IMG/VR virus record: IMGVR_UViG_3300046321_000141
Location: 1 to 64,000 of that record
Reading direction: 5' to 3' (one strand)
Length of the DNA: 64,000 bases
Source of the DNA: a virus
Both the position numbers and the translations under genes were made by a program. The notes beneath the pieces were generated by a model. The model ran no database searches. It had not been told where the DNA came from and worked only from the letters and a program-made list of their open reading frames with translations. Below, one piece after another: positions 31,768 through 41,601 of the stretch. Each line of letters begins with the position of its first letter. The stretch's first letter is position 1.

Positions 31768-34745
31768 TATGTTGCCTTAAGACATTCAAGTAATTCTTGG
31801 TATCTCTTCAAATCTTGCTTGATTTTTGAGAATGATTTATTGACTAAGTGTTGTGCAGGTAATGCACTTACTTTTGTACTGGTAGCTTGTTCAGAGCCTG
31901 TGTCATTAACAACTGCGCTGCTTGCCTCACTGTCTCTTGGGAGGCTGTCAGTTTTTTGCTTTGTAACAGCCTCTTGACTTTTTGTATCGACGCTTGATTC
32001 AGCTTTTCCAGTTGTATTTGTGTCAAGCCGTGTTTCAGTACTTTTAAGAATTGTGTTGTCATTTAGAAGTTCCGTAGCTAGTGTAACTAGCTCAGATTCT
32101 ATTTGTTTACCAGCAGCACTGTTAACAATATTATTTACAGCAGCAGTACTTACCTGTGTCTCAACTTGTCCAGATTCTGTTGGTTCTGTTCTGACACCTT
32201 CTTTTGTTGTTCCAACAACTTCTGGTCTTTTTTCTTCTGTTTGCTTGGTTTCAATGGTTTGTTTGCCATTATTTATCTCAATAGGTAAGTTTAATCTTGT
32301 AGCCATACCATTTAGTAATGGTGTAGCAACTTCTAGAGCTTTATTAATATTCTCTACTACTTTCTTAGCTCCGACCAATCCTTTTGTAATATCGAATGCA
32401 GTTTTTAAACCAGCTTGAGGTTTATCAGTAATTACGTAACTATTATCCACAGTTTTATAAATATACTGACCAACTTTTATTTTACTCAGCGCATCTGCTT
32501 TACTTTGTTGATTTTCATAAAAAGACTTAAATTTATCAAAAGAAGTTTGTTTAGCTCCTTGTGTGTCTGATTTATTAAAGTCTGCATAGTACTGTACAAA
32601 ACCTTTGAAGTTTTTACCTGGTGTAGTGCCTTGTTGCTTTGAGCCATACAAAACGGTGTTCTGTACATCTGAAGATGTCTTAATACCTAAAGCTGCTTTG
32701 TATTCAGCAGATACATTACGAAGCGTAGTAAGTTGCTCAGGGGTAGCTAAACCAGAGGCTATAACATTATCTATGGCAGCTACTACTTCAGGTGTAGGAG
32801 CAGCTTTAGAGCGCATAGCACGCACAACAAACCCAGCTACTGCCTGAGTATCTACAGATACATCAGAACCTGTCTTAGGGGCTGTAATAGCGTCTGCTAA
32901 AGCTACTAACTTATCTGGCGCAACCTCAGCAGTAGCCGCCGCTTCTAAACCAACAAATAAATTATTTACTTCTGTAAGCTGAGGATTCAGGATTGCAAGT
33001 TTTTTGTTTGCAATCTTTTCTTCTTTAGGGTCTACAGGCAAGTTGTAGAAAACATTTGCTGCTCCTATAAGCTTCTCTATCCGTGCTTTGTCTTTCGGGT
33101 CAGTAGCTTCAGAGAGTTGTTGTTGGTAGCCCTGCACAACCTCAGCAAGTAATTCCTGCTTACCCTCTGTAGTCATTTTTTTAAGGTTGTTAACTTCCTC
33201 TTCCAAAGGAATTAATACCTCTTCCTCAGCGCGCCTAATGTTCTCTTGTTTATCAGTGTCAGACTTACCATCTAAACTACTGTTTTTAACAAACACATCA
33301 ATAGCGTCAACCCACTGTTTCTTAGTTGCTTCTGCTGGTTTAAGGTACTCAGCAGGATCATTATTAGTAACAGCAGCTTCCTTATCTACTTTTAAAGGAG
33401 CAAACTTATCTTTAATAGCTCCAGCTACATCAGTGGCTGTATTAATAACAGCATCAGCAATAGCTACATCAGGTGCAGGAATACGCTTAACTACTTCATT
33501 AGCCAAACCAACAGCAACAGATGTTGGTTTAAGACCTGCACCAACTAAAGCACCTACGTTAAAGCTCTCTAAATCACTCGCAAAGTTGTTATCTTTATAG
33601 GTAGCAGCATTTTCTAATCTGCCTTGTACAGCCTCAGTGATGCCCTCTCCAGCAGCACTTACAGCAGCTTTACCTGTTGCCTTAGAAGCAGCTTTCGCTA
33701 GAGCCAGTGCAATATTAGTTGTATCAGCCGTAGCAATAGCAGCAGCCTTCACACCCGGTGCAATACCAAGTGCAAGATCGCCTACTGTCTCACTGGCTGT
33801 GGCTACTCCTGCAAGTCTGAGAGCATCGGAGCGTTCTTTGGATGTAGGTAGTCCTGAATTAGTTGTTGTTGCTTCTACTGACTGGTTATAAATATCAGAC
33901 CCATAAGCAGCATTAGTAAGTGCAGCAGCTACTTTACCTGAACCCAGGGAAAGTATGTTACCTGTCTGAGAAGCCAACAATTCAAGAGCACCAACAGGAT
34001 TATCTACAGCAGCAGGCACAAACGCTGCAATAGCTCCAGGAGCATTACTAAGGTACTCTCCAAATGCTTTAGCATATTGCCCTTTATCCAGTAGCTCTGA
34101 ACCTCTATCAAAACCAGCAATAGCGCCAGCATTACGCTTACGCAAATCAGTTATTAACTCATTGGTTTTAGTAGGATCAACCGTGTTGCTATTATCAAAG
34201 AACTCTCTTAAGTCCTTTGTATCACGTATCTTTGATTTCCAGTTTTCTAGCCGTTGTTGATTAGTCTGTGCCCCATTCAATCTTTCATAGTCTGCTATGG
34301 TCATTTGCTTACGCTTACTGGTTTCCCCAGCAGGTAAGCTAAGTAACTCTAAATCAGCAGGAGTGGCGGTTCCATTAACTCTCCTAGCATCAGCAGCAAT
34401 AACAGAGTCAGGAATGTTTGCTGATATGGCCAAACTCTGCAAAGCATTAAAAGCTGCCCCCATATTGCCAGAAACATTGCCAATAGAGTTACCCCCTATT
34501 ACAGCTAGGTTAGTACCTGTACGTAGTGCCCCACTATCTAAGCTAAGCCTACCAACAAAACTATCATTAGCTTGTTGGCGTAATTGCATGGCTTTGTTGA
34601 ACACACCATCTTGGTGTTTCTGTGCTGCTTCTTGAAGTTTTTGCAGCTTAAGCTGGTCGGCAGAAACTGAAGGAGAGTCAACAACACCTAAGTCATTGGA
34701 CGCTACTCTAGAATTTAAATAGTTAGTTAAATCAAACTCTGCCAT
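31767..34745 (-). CDS. Large internal virion/ejection protein
   Basis: A 992-residue protein starting MAEFDLTNYLNSRVASNDLG. The first 350 residues are helical and Ala/Gly-rich (GAIAAFVPAAVDNPVGALEL, AAVSAAGEGITEAVQGRLEN), typical of phage ejection proteins that cross membranes. The C-terminal 250 residues are low-complexity and Thr/Ser/Lys-rich. It lies directly upstream of the virion polymerase with a one-base overlap, the position of the N4 gp51/gp52 virion proteins, so it is probably co-injected. Confidence 0.65.
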   Translation of the reverse strand: MAEFDLTNYLNSRVASNDLGVVDSPSVSADQLKLQKLQEAAQKHQDGVFNKAMQLRQQANDSFVGRLSLDSGALRTGTNLAVIGGNSIGNVSGNMGAAFNALQSLAISANIPDSVIAADARRVNGTATPADLELLSLPAGETSKRKQMTIADYERLNGAQTNQQRLENWKSKIRDTKDLREFFDNSNTVDPTKTNELITDLRKRNAGAIAGFDRGSELLDKGQYAKAFGEYLSNAPGAIAAFVPAAVDNPVGALELLASQTGNILSLGSGKVAAALTNAAYGSDIYNQSVEATTTNSGLPTSKERSDALRLAGVATASETVGDLALGIAPGVKAAAIATADTTNIALALAKAASKATGKAAVSAAGEGITEAVQGRLENAATYKDNNFASDLESFNVGALVGAGLKPTSVAVGLANEVVKRIPAPDVAIADAVINTATDVAGAIKDKFAPLKVDKEAAVTNNDPAEYLKPAEATKKQWVDAIDVFVKNSSLDGKSDTDKQENIRRAEEEVLIPLEEEVNNLKKMTTEGKQELLAEVVQGYQQQLSEATDPKDKARIEKLIGAANVFYNLPVDPKEEKIANKKLAILNPQLTEVNNLFVGLEAAATAEVAPDKLVALADAITAPKTGSDVSVDTQAVAGFVVRAMRSKAAPTPEVVAAIDNVIASGLATPEQLTTLRNVSAEYKAALGIKTSSDVQNTVLYGSKQQGTTPGKNFKGFVQYYADFNKSDTQGAKQTSFDKFKSFYENQQSKADALSKIKVGQYIYKTVDNSYVITDKPQAGLKTAFDITKGLVGAKKVVENINKALEVATPLLNGMATRLNLPIEINNGKQTIETKQTEEKRPEVVGTTKEGVRTEPTESGQVETQVSTAAVNNIVNSAAGKQIESELVTLATELLNDNTILKSTETRLDTNTTGKAESSVDTKSQEAVTKQKTDSLPRDSEASSAVVNDTGSEQATSTKVSALPAQHLVNKSFSKIKQDLKRYQELLECLKAT

Positions 34746-34760
34746 ACCAACTTTCTTTGT

Positions 34761-36083
34761 TTACTTCTTAGGCTCAATAGCAAATTTAGTTGCTTCACGA
34801 GAGTTATATAGAGTGTCTCTATATTTGTCACTGTTTTTACGAATAGTGGATATGGCTGCAATATCTGATAAATGCTTTGGAGAATTTACGTAAGCATCTA
34901 GCTTTTTCTTAATATTGTTTCCTAAGCCCCAATCACCCAACAGTTGCCCAACAGTACTACTGTTTTCTAAACTAGCTTCTTTAATAATACTGACCACTAC
35001 ATTTGCGGGTATCTTTTTATCACCGTACTCACCAATAACACTTTGAGCATATGCTTTTGCATCTTGTAAGTTTTTATCCTTAGTACTGTCAGGAATACGG
35101 GCATTTACCGCAGCAGTTACAGCATCAGTACCTTCTGTATCATTACCATAGAAACCACCAGTCAAACCGGCCCTACCAAGAGCTTCTGCCTCATACTGTG
35201 CGGAAGCTTTCTTAGCATTATCAGCAGCAGTTATCTGTTTAGTAAGTTTGTCTGCTACAGCAGCATCATTACCAACAGTATCTGTAGGACTACCAAGGTT
35301 AAGTGCAGTTTTGAGAGCTTTAGAACCAGCATCCAGTGCGGCAGTAGGCAGACCCCGTTCAACCAGTTGCTTCATAGCAGTGTCATACATTGCTGTATCT
35401 GACAAACCAGCCTGTCTCTTAGTTAAAAGTCCTTGTACATCCTTCTCTACACCTTGAACAATACGCTTTTCTTCTTCTGCTTTTCTATAAGCATCTTTTT
35501 GATTTACTTGCTGTTCCAGATTAAAAGTTCTGTTATTTCGTACATCCTCAATACCTTGTAAAGATTTAAACAAAGGTACAGCTAAAGCATCGGGAAGTGT
35601 GCCTTGACGGTGATATTGCAAAGCAGCTTGTTTAGCAGACTCTTGAGCAGCAGGATCGCTACTAAGGGCCATAGCTTCTAAACGATTAACGATGCCCTTA
35701 CCACCTTCCAGAGTAGAGGCTTCTGTCCTTAATTTGGCAGCTTCATCGTTAGCACGTGAAGTAGCCAACACCCCTTGGAACAATTTAGTTGCTTCATCAG
35801 CACCAAGATCCATATCTTGAGCCATCTGCAGAAACTGTCCACTATCAACACCTGCTTGTAGACCTTCAGTACCAGTTTGCAGAAGACCGTATTTAAGAGC
35901 ATCAAGTTGTTTGGCTTTTATTGCTGCATCAGCATTAGCAACCCTTTGCTGCTCATCCCCAATCATTTTCTGAAAGCCACCAATACCAGTATTTAGTGAT
36001 CGTTGGCCTGCCATAAGCAAGTCAAGTGATGCAGTAGCCGGGTCACCGCCTCTGCTTAGATTATTCCAGGTTATTTGTGCCAT
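34761..36083 (-). CDS. Helical internal virion protein
   Basis: A 440-residue, mainly alpha-helical protein beginning MAQITWNNLSRGGDPATASL, with long Ala/Gln/Lys-rich helices (LAGDMDL-type segments and QQVNQKDAYRKAEEEKRIV). It is part of the ejection-protein cluster between the virion polymerase and the capsid genes. No enzymatic motif found. Role inferred from position. Confidence 0.6.
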   Translation of the reverse strand: MAQITWNNLSRGGDPATASLDLLMAGQRSLNTGIGGFQKMIGDEQQRVANADAAIKAKQLDALKYGLLQTGTEGLQAGVDSGQFLQMAQDMDLGADEATKLFQGVLATSRANDEAAKLRTEASTLEGGKGIVNRLEAMALSSDPAAQESAKQAALQYHRQGTLPDALAVPLFKSLQGIEDVRNNRTFNLEQQVNQKDAYRKAEEEKRIVQGVEKDVQGLLTKRQAGLSDTAMYDTAMKQLVERGLPTAALDAGSKALKTALNLGSPTDTVGNDAAVADKLTKQITAADNAKKASAQYEAEALGRAGLTGGFYGNDTEGTDAVTAAVNARIPDSTKDKNLQDAKAYAQSVIGEYGDKKIPANVVVSIIKEASLENSSTVGQLLGDWGLGNNIKKKLDAYVNSPKHLSDIAAISTIRKNSDKYRDTLYNSREATKFAIEPKK

Positions 36084-36084
36084 A

Positions 36085-36603
36085 TTATTTCACCCCATAT
36101 TTGGCAAGGTGGTCTGCTACCATGCGCTGACTGTCAGCACTATTATTACTAAAGCCGCGAGCAGATGCGCTACCTGTTGCACGAGTATGTAGACGTTCAT
36201 TAACCAGTCCTTTTTGTACAGCAAAATCTTGGTTATACCTACGCTGCGATTCATCAAAACCTTTTTTAGCTAGTCCGTACTGTTGCATACCTAGCCACGT
36301 ATTAAGCAAATTTTGTCCTATGCCCAAACCAGTAGGAAGAATGCCCGGGTCTTTTTGTGTACCAATCCAATTCATACCTTTAAAGTCACTGAGTGCAGAA
36401 TTGAAGTTGTCACCCAGACTAAATCCACCCATTGAACCAACAGAAGGATCATTACCGTACCCACCAAAACCAGAATACTGGGGAGAAGTTTGTGATGGTA
36501 CGCCATACGCAGGTACATCAGGAGCTACTGGCAAGTAACCATTTACAGCAGGATCATTGCCAGTACCTCCAAAACCTGACAATGTTTTATAGTATTCACG
36601 CAT
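36085..36603 (-). CDS. Gly/Asn/Pro-rich virion protein
   Basis: 172 residues. The N-terminal half contains repeated FGG(T/Y)GNDP units (GFGGTGNDPAVNG, GFGGYGNDPSVGS), an unusual low-complexity pattern, and the C-terminal half is helical and basic with RATGSASARGFSNNS. Such proteins occur in phage internal cores. It overlaps the upstream gene by 8 bp. Confidence 0.55.
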   Translation of the reverse strand: MREYYKTLSGFGGTGNDPAVNGYLPVAPDVPAYGVPSQTSPQYSGFGGYGNDPSVGSMGGFSLGDNFNSALSDFKGMNWIGTQKDPGILPTGLGIGQNLLNTWLGMQQYGLAKKGFDESQRRYNQDFAVQKGLVNERLHTRATGSASARGFSNNSADSQRMVADHLAKYGVK

Positions 36604-38821
36604 AGTTCACCTCATATTGTGGTTCTGGTAATTGTAAAGCGGCCTCAACATAGTTAGATTGCAACTCATACAACCTGGTACCTACGTTTCCTAACCGTAT
36701 AGTTCTATTATAGAAATCTTCAGCAGACTCACCTATCAGAATGTTTCCTAAAGTGTGTGGCTTATCGAGTTCTTTTAATATTTTGTCTATTTCATTAAAC
36801 TTTTCAGTAGCTTCTTTACTGAAAGCATTCATCTCTGCTTGTAAATCTTGAAACTTTTCAGCAGTTTCTGCGCTTATTTGTTTAATAAGTACGCCACTAA
36901 GAGTAAGCAACTCTTTTGGACTAAGTGTGAAATACTGAGTTTCAACTCCTGTTTTAGTAAACCCCATGATTGCAGCTATTGCTGCGAGTATTAAAGTAGC
37001 TTCCTCACCAATTATCTTTACAAATATCTTTATGGCTATGTATCGATAAAGTAAGTTAATGAGGTACGTCAAAGCTAGCTCTATAGCCCATGCCACAGAT
37101 ACAGAAGCAACAGCAAGCAATGCTTCAAAGAATTGAAATCCTTGGTAGAAACCATTAAGAATAGCAATGATGGCAAGTATCTTCATCAAAGTACTGAACC
37201 AAGACTTCTGGTACCACTTAACTTTTACCCTTACTAAAGAGTTATTAACTATCTGAGTAGATAAGTAGCAAAGCTGTTCTGCATCATAAGCAGTCAAGTC
37301 ATCTACCAACTCTTTATCTAAAGGTATTAACAAAATATCTTTAGGATCAGTAACATCCTCAGTCCACCCAGAAGTTGCGTAGTAGTCCTCTGATACGTTG
37401 TACTTAGCAGTCAAGTCTATTACTTGATACTCTTCATACTCAGTTGTTGTGGTTTGTTTCCTAAACACATGGTATGCATACGTGTACTGATGTATGTAAC
37501 CCTCTCCGAAGTCTTCAGACACAACAATGTGGCCTTTATCACTCCCAAAAGTATTTATGGCCCCAATAGCACCAGTAACAGTGCGCTTAAATATTCCTCG
37601 GTTACTCAATACAATTTTGAATCGGGCATCACGGATAACAATAGCAGAGTCATTCAGCAATCCAAGACTAAAGCTTGCATTGAAATCGTTCAGTGATAGT
37701 GCTGTTGTTGTGCCACCAGAAGATATAAAGTGTTTAGCAAAATACCTAAATAGGTACTGCTTCTCCACCTGTTCTGTACCATCAGCAGTAACAGCCAAGT
37801 ACATAAAAGAGCTTATAACTTGATCTAAATCTGCCTGCGACCGCTGCTCATCTAAAGGCAAAGAAGGATCGGTGTCAACTTTATGGATACGCTCCACAAT
37901 GCTTGCATACTTCATACCCATCTTCTTACAGAGCCGTACACTGTCTGTGTACTCTTGAGTACCTACAACTGGCTCAGTGAAGTTGTATCTAAAGTAAAGC
38001 CAAGGGTAATAAGTACCGGGGGCATCATATTCAAAACCAAGGGGAGAATCTAAAGATGAGACTCCACTGCCAACTACGTACTCAAAAAACTTGTCCACAC
38101 CTGTACTAGGTAGACTGTATTGTGCTTGGTAATAGTCACCATTAACAACCCCAATATCGAGATTTTCTGTAACTAATACAGTTTCTGTATATGTAGTGCC
38201 TACGACAGCAGGAAATATAGGAGGAACTGTCCACTCGTACTCAATTTCTAAACCAACAGTAGTACGCCCAGAAACATTTTTAACTGTTCCTGCAAAACCT
38301 AGACTGTAAAAACAATCAGAGGATACTGCGTCAATAAGGGCAGTCTCAGCCAGTAAACTAACTGCTGTAAGAGTAACTGTGTACCCTTTTACTGTAGACA
38401 GGTTAACCAATTCATCTGTCGATGGTTCATAGGCATAAGTGGCATAAATCTCTTTCCAACCAAAATGAAAGTAGTTAGAAGGCCCATAAAACACATACTC
38501 TGGAGTAATTGTTTCACCCTCTAGAGTACTCAAGTGTGCAGAAACATTTACAGTGATAACACTATTTAAACCTGTCTTGGTAGTTGTAGTGTCTTTTGGT
38601 ATGCCATGTACATAGCTCCTGCTAGCAGAGTTAAAGTATCTTTTGGCTTTGAATGCAGTGTTGTTTACCAACTCGTCCATGATGTGCTCAGAAACACTCT
38701 CGTTTCTGGCTATGGACTTGATAACAGCTATGTTGTGTGATGGCTCGTATTTAGTAGAGTCATTTAAACGGGATACAGAAGTACCCACATAAGTTCTAAT
38801 TTTGCTGCTAAATAAGCCCAT
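36596..38821 (-). CDS. Virion protein with C-terminal membrane-active segment
   Basis: A 741-residue protein. About 500 N-terminal residues are beta-rich. Residues roughly 540-640 contain several strongly hydrophobic helices (TLMKILAIIAILNGFY, LLAVASVSVAWAIELALTYL, TLILAAIAAIMGF) and the C-terminus is a coiled coil (KFQDLQAEMNAFSKEATEKF). That layout suggests a protein that inserts into the host membrane during DNA ejection. It lies in the ejection cluster. Confidence 0.6.
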   Translation of the reverse strand: MGLFSSKIRTYVGTSVSRLNDSTKYEPSHNIAVIKSIARNESVSEHIMDELVNNTAFKAKRYFNSASRSYVHGIPKDTTTTKTGLNSVITVNVSAHLSTLEGETITPEYVFYGPSNYFHFGWKEIYATYAYEPSTDELVNLSTVKGYTVTLTAVSLLAETALIDAVSSDCFYSLGFAGTVKNVSGRTTVGLEIEYEWTVPPIFPAVVGTTYTETVLVTENLDIGVVNGDYYQAQYSLPSTGVDKFFEYVVGSGVSSLDSPLGFEYDAPGTYYPWLYFRYNFTEPVVGTQEYTDSVRLCKKMGMKYASIVERIHKVDTDPSLPLDEQRSQADLDQVISSFMYLAVTADGTEQVEKQYLFRYFAKHFISSGGTTTALSLNDFNASFSLGLLNDSAIVIRDARFKIVLSNRGIFKRTVTGAIGAINTFGSDKGHIVVSEDFGEGYIHQYTYAYHVFRKQTTTTEYEEYQVIDLTAKYNVSEDYYATSGWTEDVTDPKDILLIPLDKELVDDLTAYDAEQLCYLSTQIVNNSLVRVKVKWYQKSWFSTLMKILAIIAILNGFYQGFQFFEALLAVASVSVAWAIELALTYLINLLYRYIAIKIFVKIIGEEATLILAAIAAIMGFTKTGVETQYFTLSPKELLTLSGVLIKQISAETAEKFQDLQAEMNAFSKEATEKFNEIDKILKELDKPHTLGNILIGESAEDFYNRTIRLGNVGTRLYELQSNYVEAALQLPEPQYEVNYA

Positions 38822-38833
38822 GACATATAACTC

Positions 38834-39439
38834 TTACGCACCAATACCTGATTTAAGCTTAGTAATAACAGAACCAATATCAGCATCTGTAAAGTGAGAT
38901 ACTGTGTAGTCACCGCCATCATCCAGAGCAGTAGTACGCACATTCAGTACTTCTGCCATGATCTTTGCTGCCTTCTGCTCTGCATCACGAATAAAGCCAC
39001 TAGCTTGATTCAAGTACACAGTGTTCTGCCTATCCAATGGAGAACCTGCACCAATAACAGTAGCGTCAACCTGAGCTTTCTCAGTAATAACCTTTTGAGC
39101 AATAAACAAAGTTTCCTGAGCTACCTTAGCTGCTTGGTTTGTTACCACTAAATTATCTTGAGCAGCATTGAGAGTTTGCTGCTTAATCAGGGCTATTTCA
39201 GCATTTGTTTTTTCTTGAGATAGTAGGAACTGAATGGACGCTTGCAATGTTGCTTGTAGAGCACTCATATACACCGTGCTGTACTCAGTTCCTTTAATAC
39301 GGTTAGCTGCCCATTCCTGCTCAATATGTGCTTTTACAGAGCGCATAAGTACATCAAACACACCACTGCCATCAATGGTGCTATTGGTGAGATCAGACAG
39401 CTTTACTGCTGTGTCTTGAGAACCAGAAATGGACAACAT
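38834..39439 (-). CDS. Virion structural/tail protein, helical
   Basis: A 201-residue protein with a central helical repeat-like region (EKTNAEIALIKQQTLNAAQD, VTNQAAKVAQETLFIAQKVI). It is flanked by other virion genes, 12 bp from one neighbour and 2 bp from the other. N4-like phages have a similar short structural gene here. Exact location in the particle is unknown. Confidence 0.6.
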   Translation of the reverse strand: MLSISGSQDTAVKLSDLTNSTIDGSGVFDVLMRSVKAHIEQEWAANRIKGTEYSTVYMSALQATLQASIQFLLSQEKTNAEIALIKQQTLNAAQDNLVVTNQAAKVAQETLFIAQKVITEKAQVDATVIGAGSPLDRQNTVYLNQASGFIRDAEQKAAKIMAEVLNVRTTALDDGGDYTVSHFTDADIGSVITKLKSGIGA

Positions 39440-39441
39440 AA

Positions 39442-39990
39442 TTAACCTTGCTCAATGTTACGGCCAAGGGCTTGACGACGAGCCAACTCAGCCAACTCTT
39501 CTGTAGTAAGCGCAGGCAATACGACAATATTAAACTCTTTAATGAGTTTGCCCTTACGTACCATGTTTCCACGAGAATCTTTGCCAGAGTAGAAAACTTG
39601 ACACTGTTTCTCTACCAAGTAATCAAAAATAATTTTAGGTACATGCCAACCTTCATCAGCATTAAAAGGCACAAACTTTTTAAAAGTACCTACAGCACTA
39701 TTACCTACAGCAAAGATTTCACCGTCCCACTCTTTCTTAGCCGGATTCATACAAGTAAGATGAATGCGAATCAAACGACCGGCTTCCTTCTTAGGATCAG
39801 TACTTGAAGCAACAACCTGTTCTACAACAGCGACAGGCTCTTCTGCCTGTACTTCTTTAATCTTACTCAGCAAAGCATCTGCTTTGATATTTGGGTGAAA
39901 CTTGACACCTAGCTTAGTAGCTCGCTCTTTCAAACCTTCAAGCATTGCTTGCTCAAGTTCTTCAGATTGTTGGCTATCAATATCGCTCAT
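39442..39990 (-). CDS. Virion-associated protein with HeH-like N-terminus
   Basis: A 182-residue protein. Residues about 18-48 (LKERATKLGVKFHPNIKADA) resemble a HeH/SAP-type helix-extension-helix nucleic-acid-binding segment. The remainder is a beta-rich domain (RLIRIHLTCMNPAKKEWDGE). It is first downstream of the capsid gene after a 180-base non-coding gap with hairpins. Structural or DNA-associated role inferred. Confidence 0.6.
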   Translation of the reverse strand: MSDIDSQQSEELEQAMLEGLKERATKLGVKFHPNIKADALLSKIKEVQAEEPVAVVEQVVASSTDPKKEAGRLIRIHLTCMNPAKKEWDGEIFAVGNSAVGTFKKFVPFNADEGWHVPKIIFDYLVEKQCQVFYSGKDSRGNMVRKGKLIKEFNIVVLPALTTEELAELARRQALGRNIEQG

Positions 39991-40066
39991 TATTTTTCCT
40001 TAAGTTTAAAAATTTACACCACTCATTCAAGCGGGGCACTGGAAGTTATTAGTAAGTTCCATTTGG

Positions 40067-40148
40067 GTATTTTCCGCATGTACAGAAAATACGCAAATAG
40101 ACTCTACCACAGATAGACTGCCCCCTAGCAATCTCTTACTAAGGGGCA
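40067..40148 (-). terminator. Hairpin cluster downstream of the capsid gene
   Basis: In the 181-base gap after the capsid stop, TGCCCCCTAG (40119-40128) pairs with CTAAGGGGCA (40139-40148), and GTATTTTC (40067-40074) pairs perfectly with GAAAATAC (40085-40092). The first is a partial terminator or 3'-end stabiliser for capsid mRNA. No strong U-tract follows, so read-through to downstream genes is expected. Confidence 0.6.
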
Positions 40149-40171
40149 ATTACCTGTGTTATATCAACAAC

Positions 40172-41593
40172 TTACAGCTTGGCAGCAGTCTTGACTAGGC
40201 CAATACGTTCACTGCGAAGTACCATAAAACTGTAATACCACTTGATGGACATAAATCCAACTTCACCGAACGGGTCTGTACGGTCAGCAGTTTCCATACC
40301 AGGCTTCTTGTGCGTGATAACAAACTTGACACCTTTACCATCCGTTTGGAAACCAATAGTGGTAAATGAACCATCGCCAACACACAGCATTGGGAACACG
40401 TCATAACGCCCATTAGTCTCATAGCAGGTAGCAGTACTAGAGGCATCGGCACCAGCACCAGACCACTTAAGCATCTCAGGCACAACAACGATACGGAACT
40501 GGTCAATAGCACCCACTTCACCAGTCAAAGTCGTAGTACCAGCAGCATACTTCTCCACACTGATAAATGCAGGTTCGTTATGCAGGTCTTTCATTGCTTT
40601 AATAGTAGGCAGCAACTCAGAACCGCAGTACAACACCCGACCAGCAGGAATAGTCTTCGTATCAATCATACGAGTACCAGTAATCACTGTGGTTTGCTTA
40701 GGAGTGCGGTTATTGTCCAAATCAATAGACAAACGCATCAGATCACCATAGGTAACTACAGTGTCATTCAGCGTAACGTTACTCGTAGCCGTACCAGCAT
40801 AACGAATAACACCAGCAGACGTAAGCAGGTCAATCTGCAAAGCATCCTCGGTCAACTCATTAGCACCATTAACCATCTCACGGTTGATATGCTGCATCAA
40901 CTCCGCATCGGTATCGAAGTCAAGTGACTCTTGCGTGTACTCATCAAAGAAACCAAACTTCTCAAGAGAAGCTTCCAGCTCTTTACGCTTGAAACCAACA
41001 CGGTTAACCCGGCCACCAGTTTCAGACAAAGCAGGCAACTTACCAGAGATAGTGCCAATGTCTTTAGACGAGCCATACAGATTACCGTAGCCTGCTTGAA
41101 CGCTAACACCCAAGTTATAAGCAGACACAACAGCAGCCTTAGCAGCGTTGAGGTACTTAACAACTTGGTTCGTCAGTGTAACAGTAGCAAAACCAGTACC
41201 AGCAGAATCGTTAGCACCGGCAGTAGCAACCGTAAGAGCAACACCATTGTTAGCAATGTTGTCGTTAATAGCAGTAGCCAAAGCAGCCTTACTCGCGTTA
41301 GCAATAGACAGTGATGTAGACGGATAAGTCACATACTGTTGCGTGCTAGTAATAGTCACACCGGCAGCATCAATACCCTGATCATTGACGTTTTCTTCGT
41401 CAAGCATAGGAATATAGTGATACAGCTTGATCTTTTTGCCCATGTTTTTGGGCATATTCTTTGTATCAGCAAGCTGACTAAAGTACTGCTCTTTACGAGC
41501 TTCCATCAGAGCTTGTTTCTGATAGTACTCGTTAACGATTTGGGAACCAACAGTTGAGGCTGTTGCAGGAGGAGCGTTGAATTGTTGCGCCAT
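40172..41593 (-). CDS. Major capsid protein
   Basis: A 473-residue HK97-fold capsid protein of the N4 gp56 type, by length and order: portal, scaffold-like acidic protein, capsid. Features include the N-terminal [20 protein letters not shown] helix, a [20 protein letters not shown] loop and the C-terminal [16 protein letters not shown] beta segment. It carries an extra Ala/Thr-rich beta insertion near residues 80-160. Hairpins after the stop fit high expression. Confidence 0.85.
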   Translation of the reverse strand: MAQQFNAPPATASTVGSQIVNEYYQKQALMEARKEQYFSQLADTKNMPKNMGKKIKLYHYIPMLDEENVNDQGIDAAGVTITSTQQYVTYPSTSLSIANASKAALATAINDNIANNGVALTVATAGANDSAGTGFATVTLTNQVVKYLNAAKAAVVSAYNLGVSVQAGYGNLYGSSKDIGTISGKLPALSETGGRVNRVGFKRKELEASLEKFGFFDEYTQESLDFDTDAELMQHINREMVNGANELTEDALQIDLLTSAGVIRYAGTATSNVTLNDTVVTYGDLMRLSIDLDNNRTPKQTTVITGTRMIDTKTIPAGRVLYCGSELLPTIKAMKDLHNEPAFISVEKYAAGTTTLTGEVGAIDQFRIVVVPEMLKWSGAGADASSTATCYETNGRYDVFPMLCVGDGSFTTIGFQTDGKGVKFVITHKKPGMETADRTDPFGEVGFMSIKWYYSFMVLRSERIGLVKTAAKL

Positions 41594-41601
41594 GATTTAT
41601 C

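Noticed and set aside
32020-33900. Long open frames on the plus strand opposite the 992-residue virion protein
   Set aside because: They lack ribosome sites, have compositionally biased Ser/Val/Ala-rich translations and mirror the codon structure of the minus-strand gene; shadows of a real gene.
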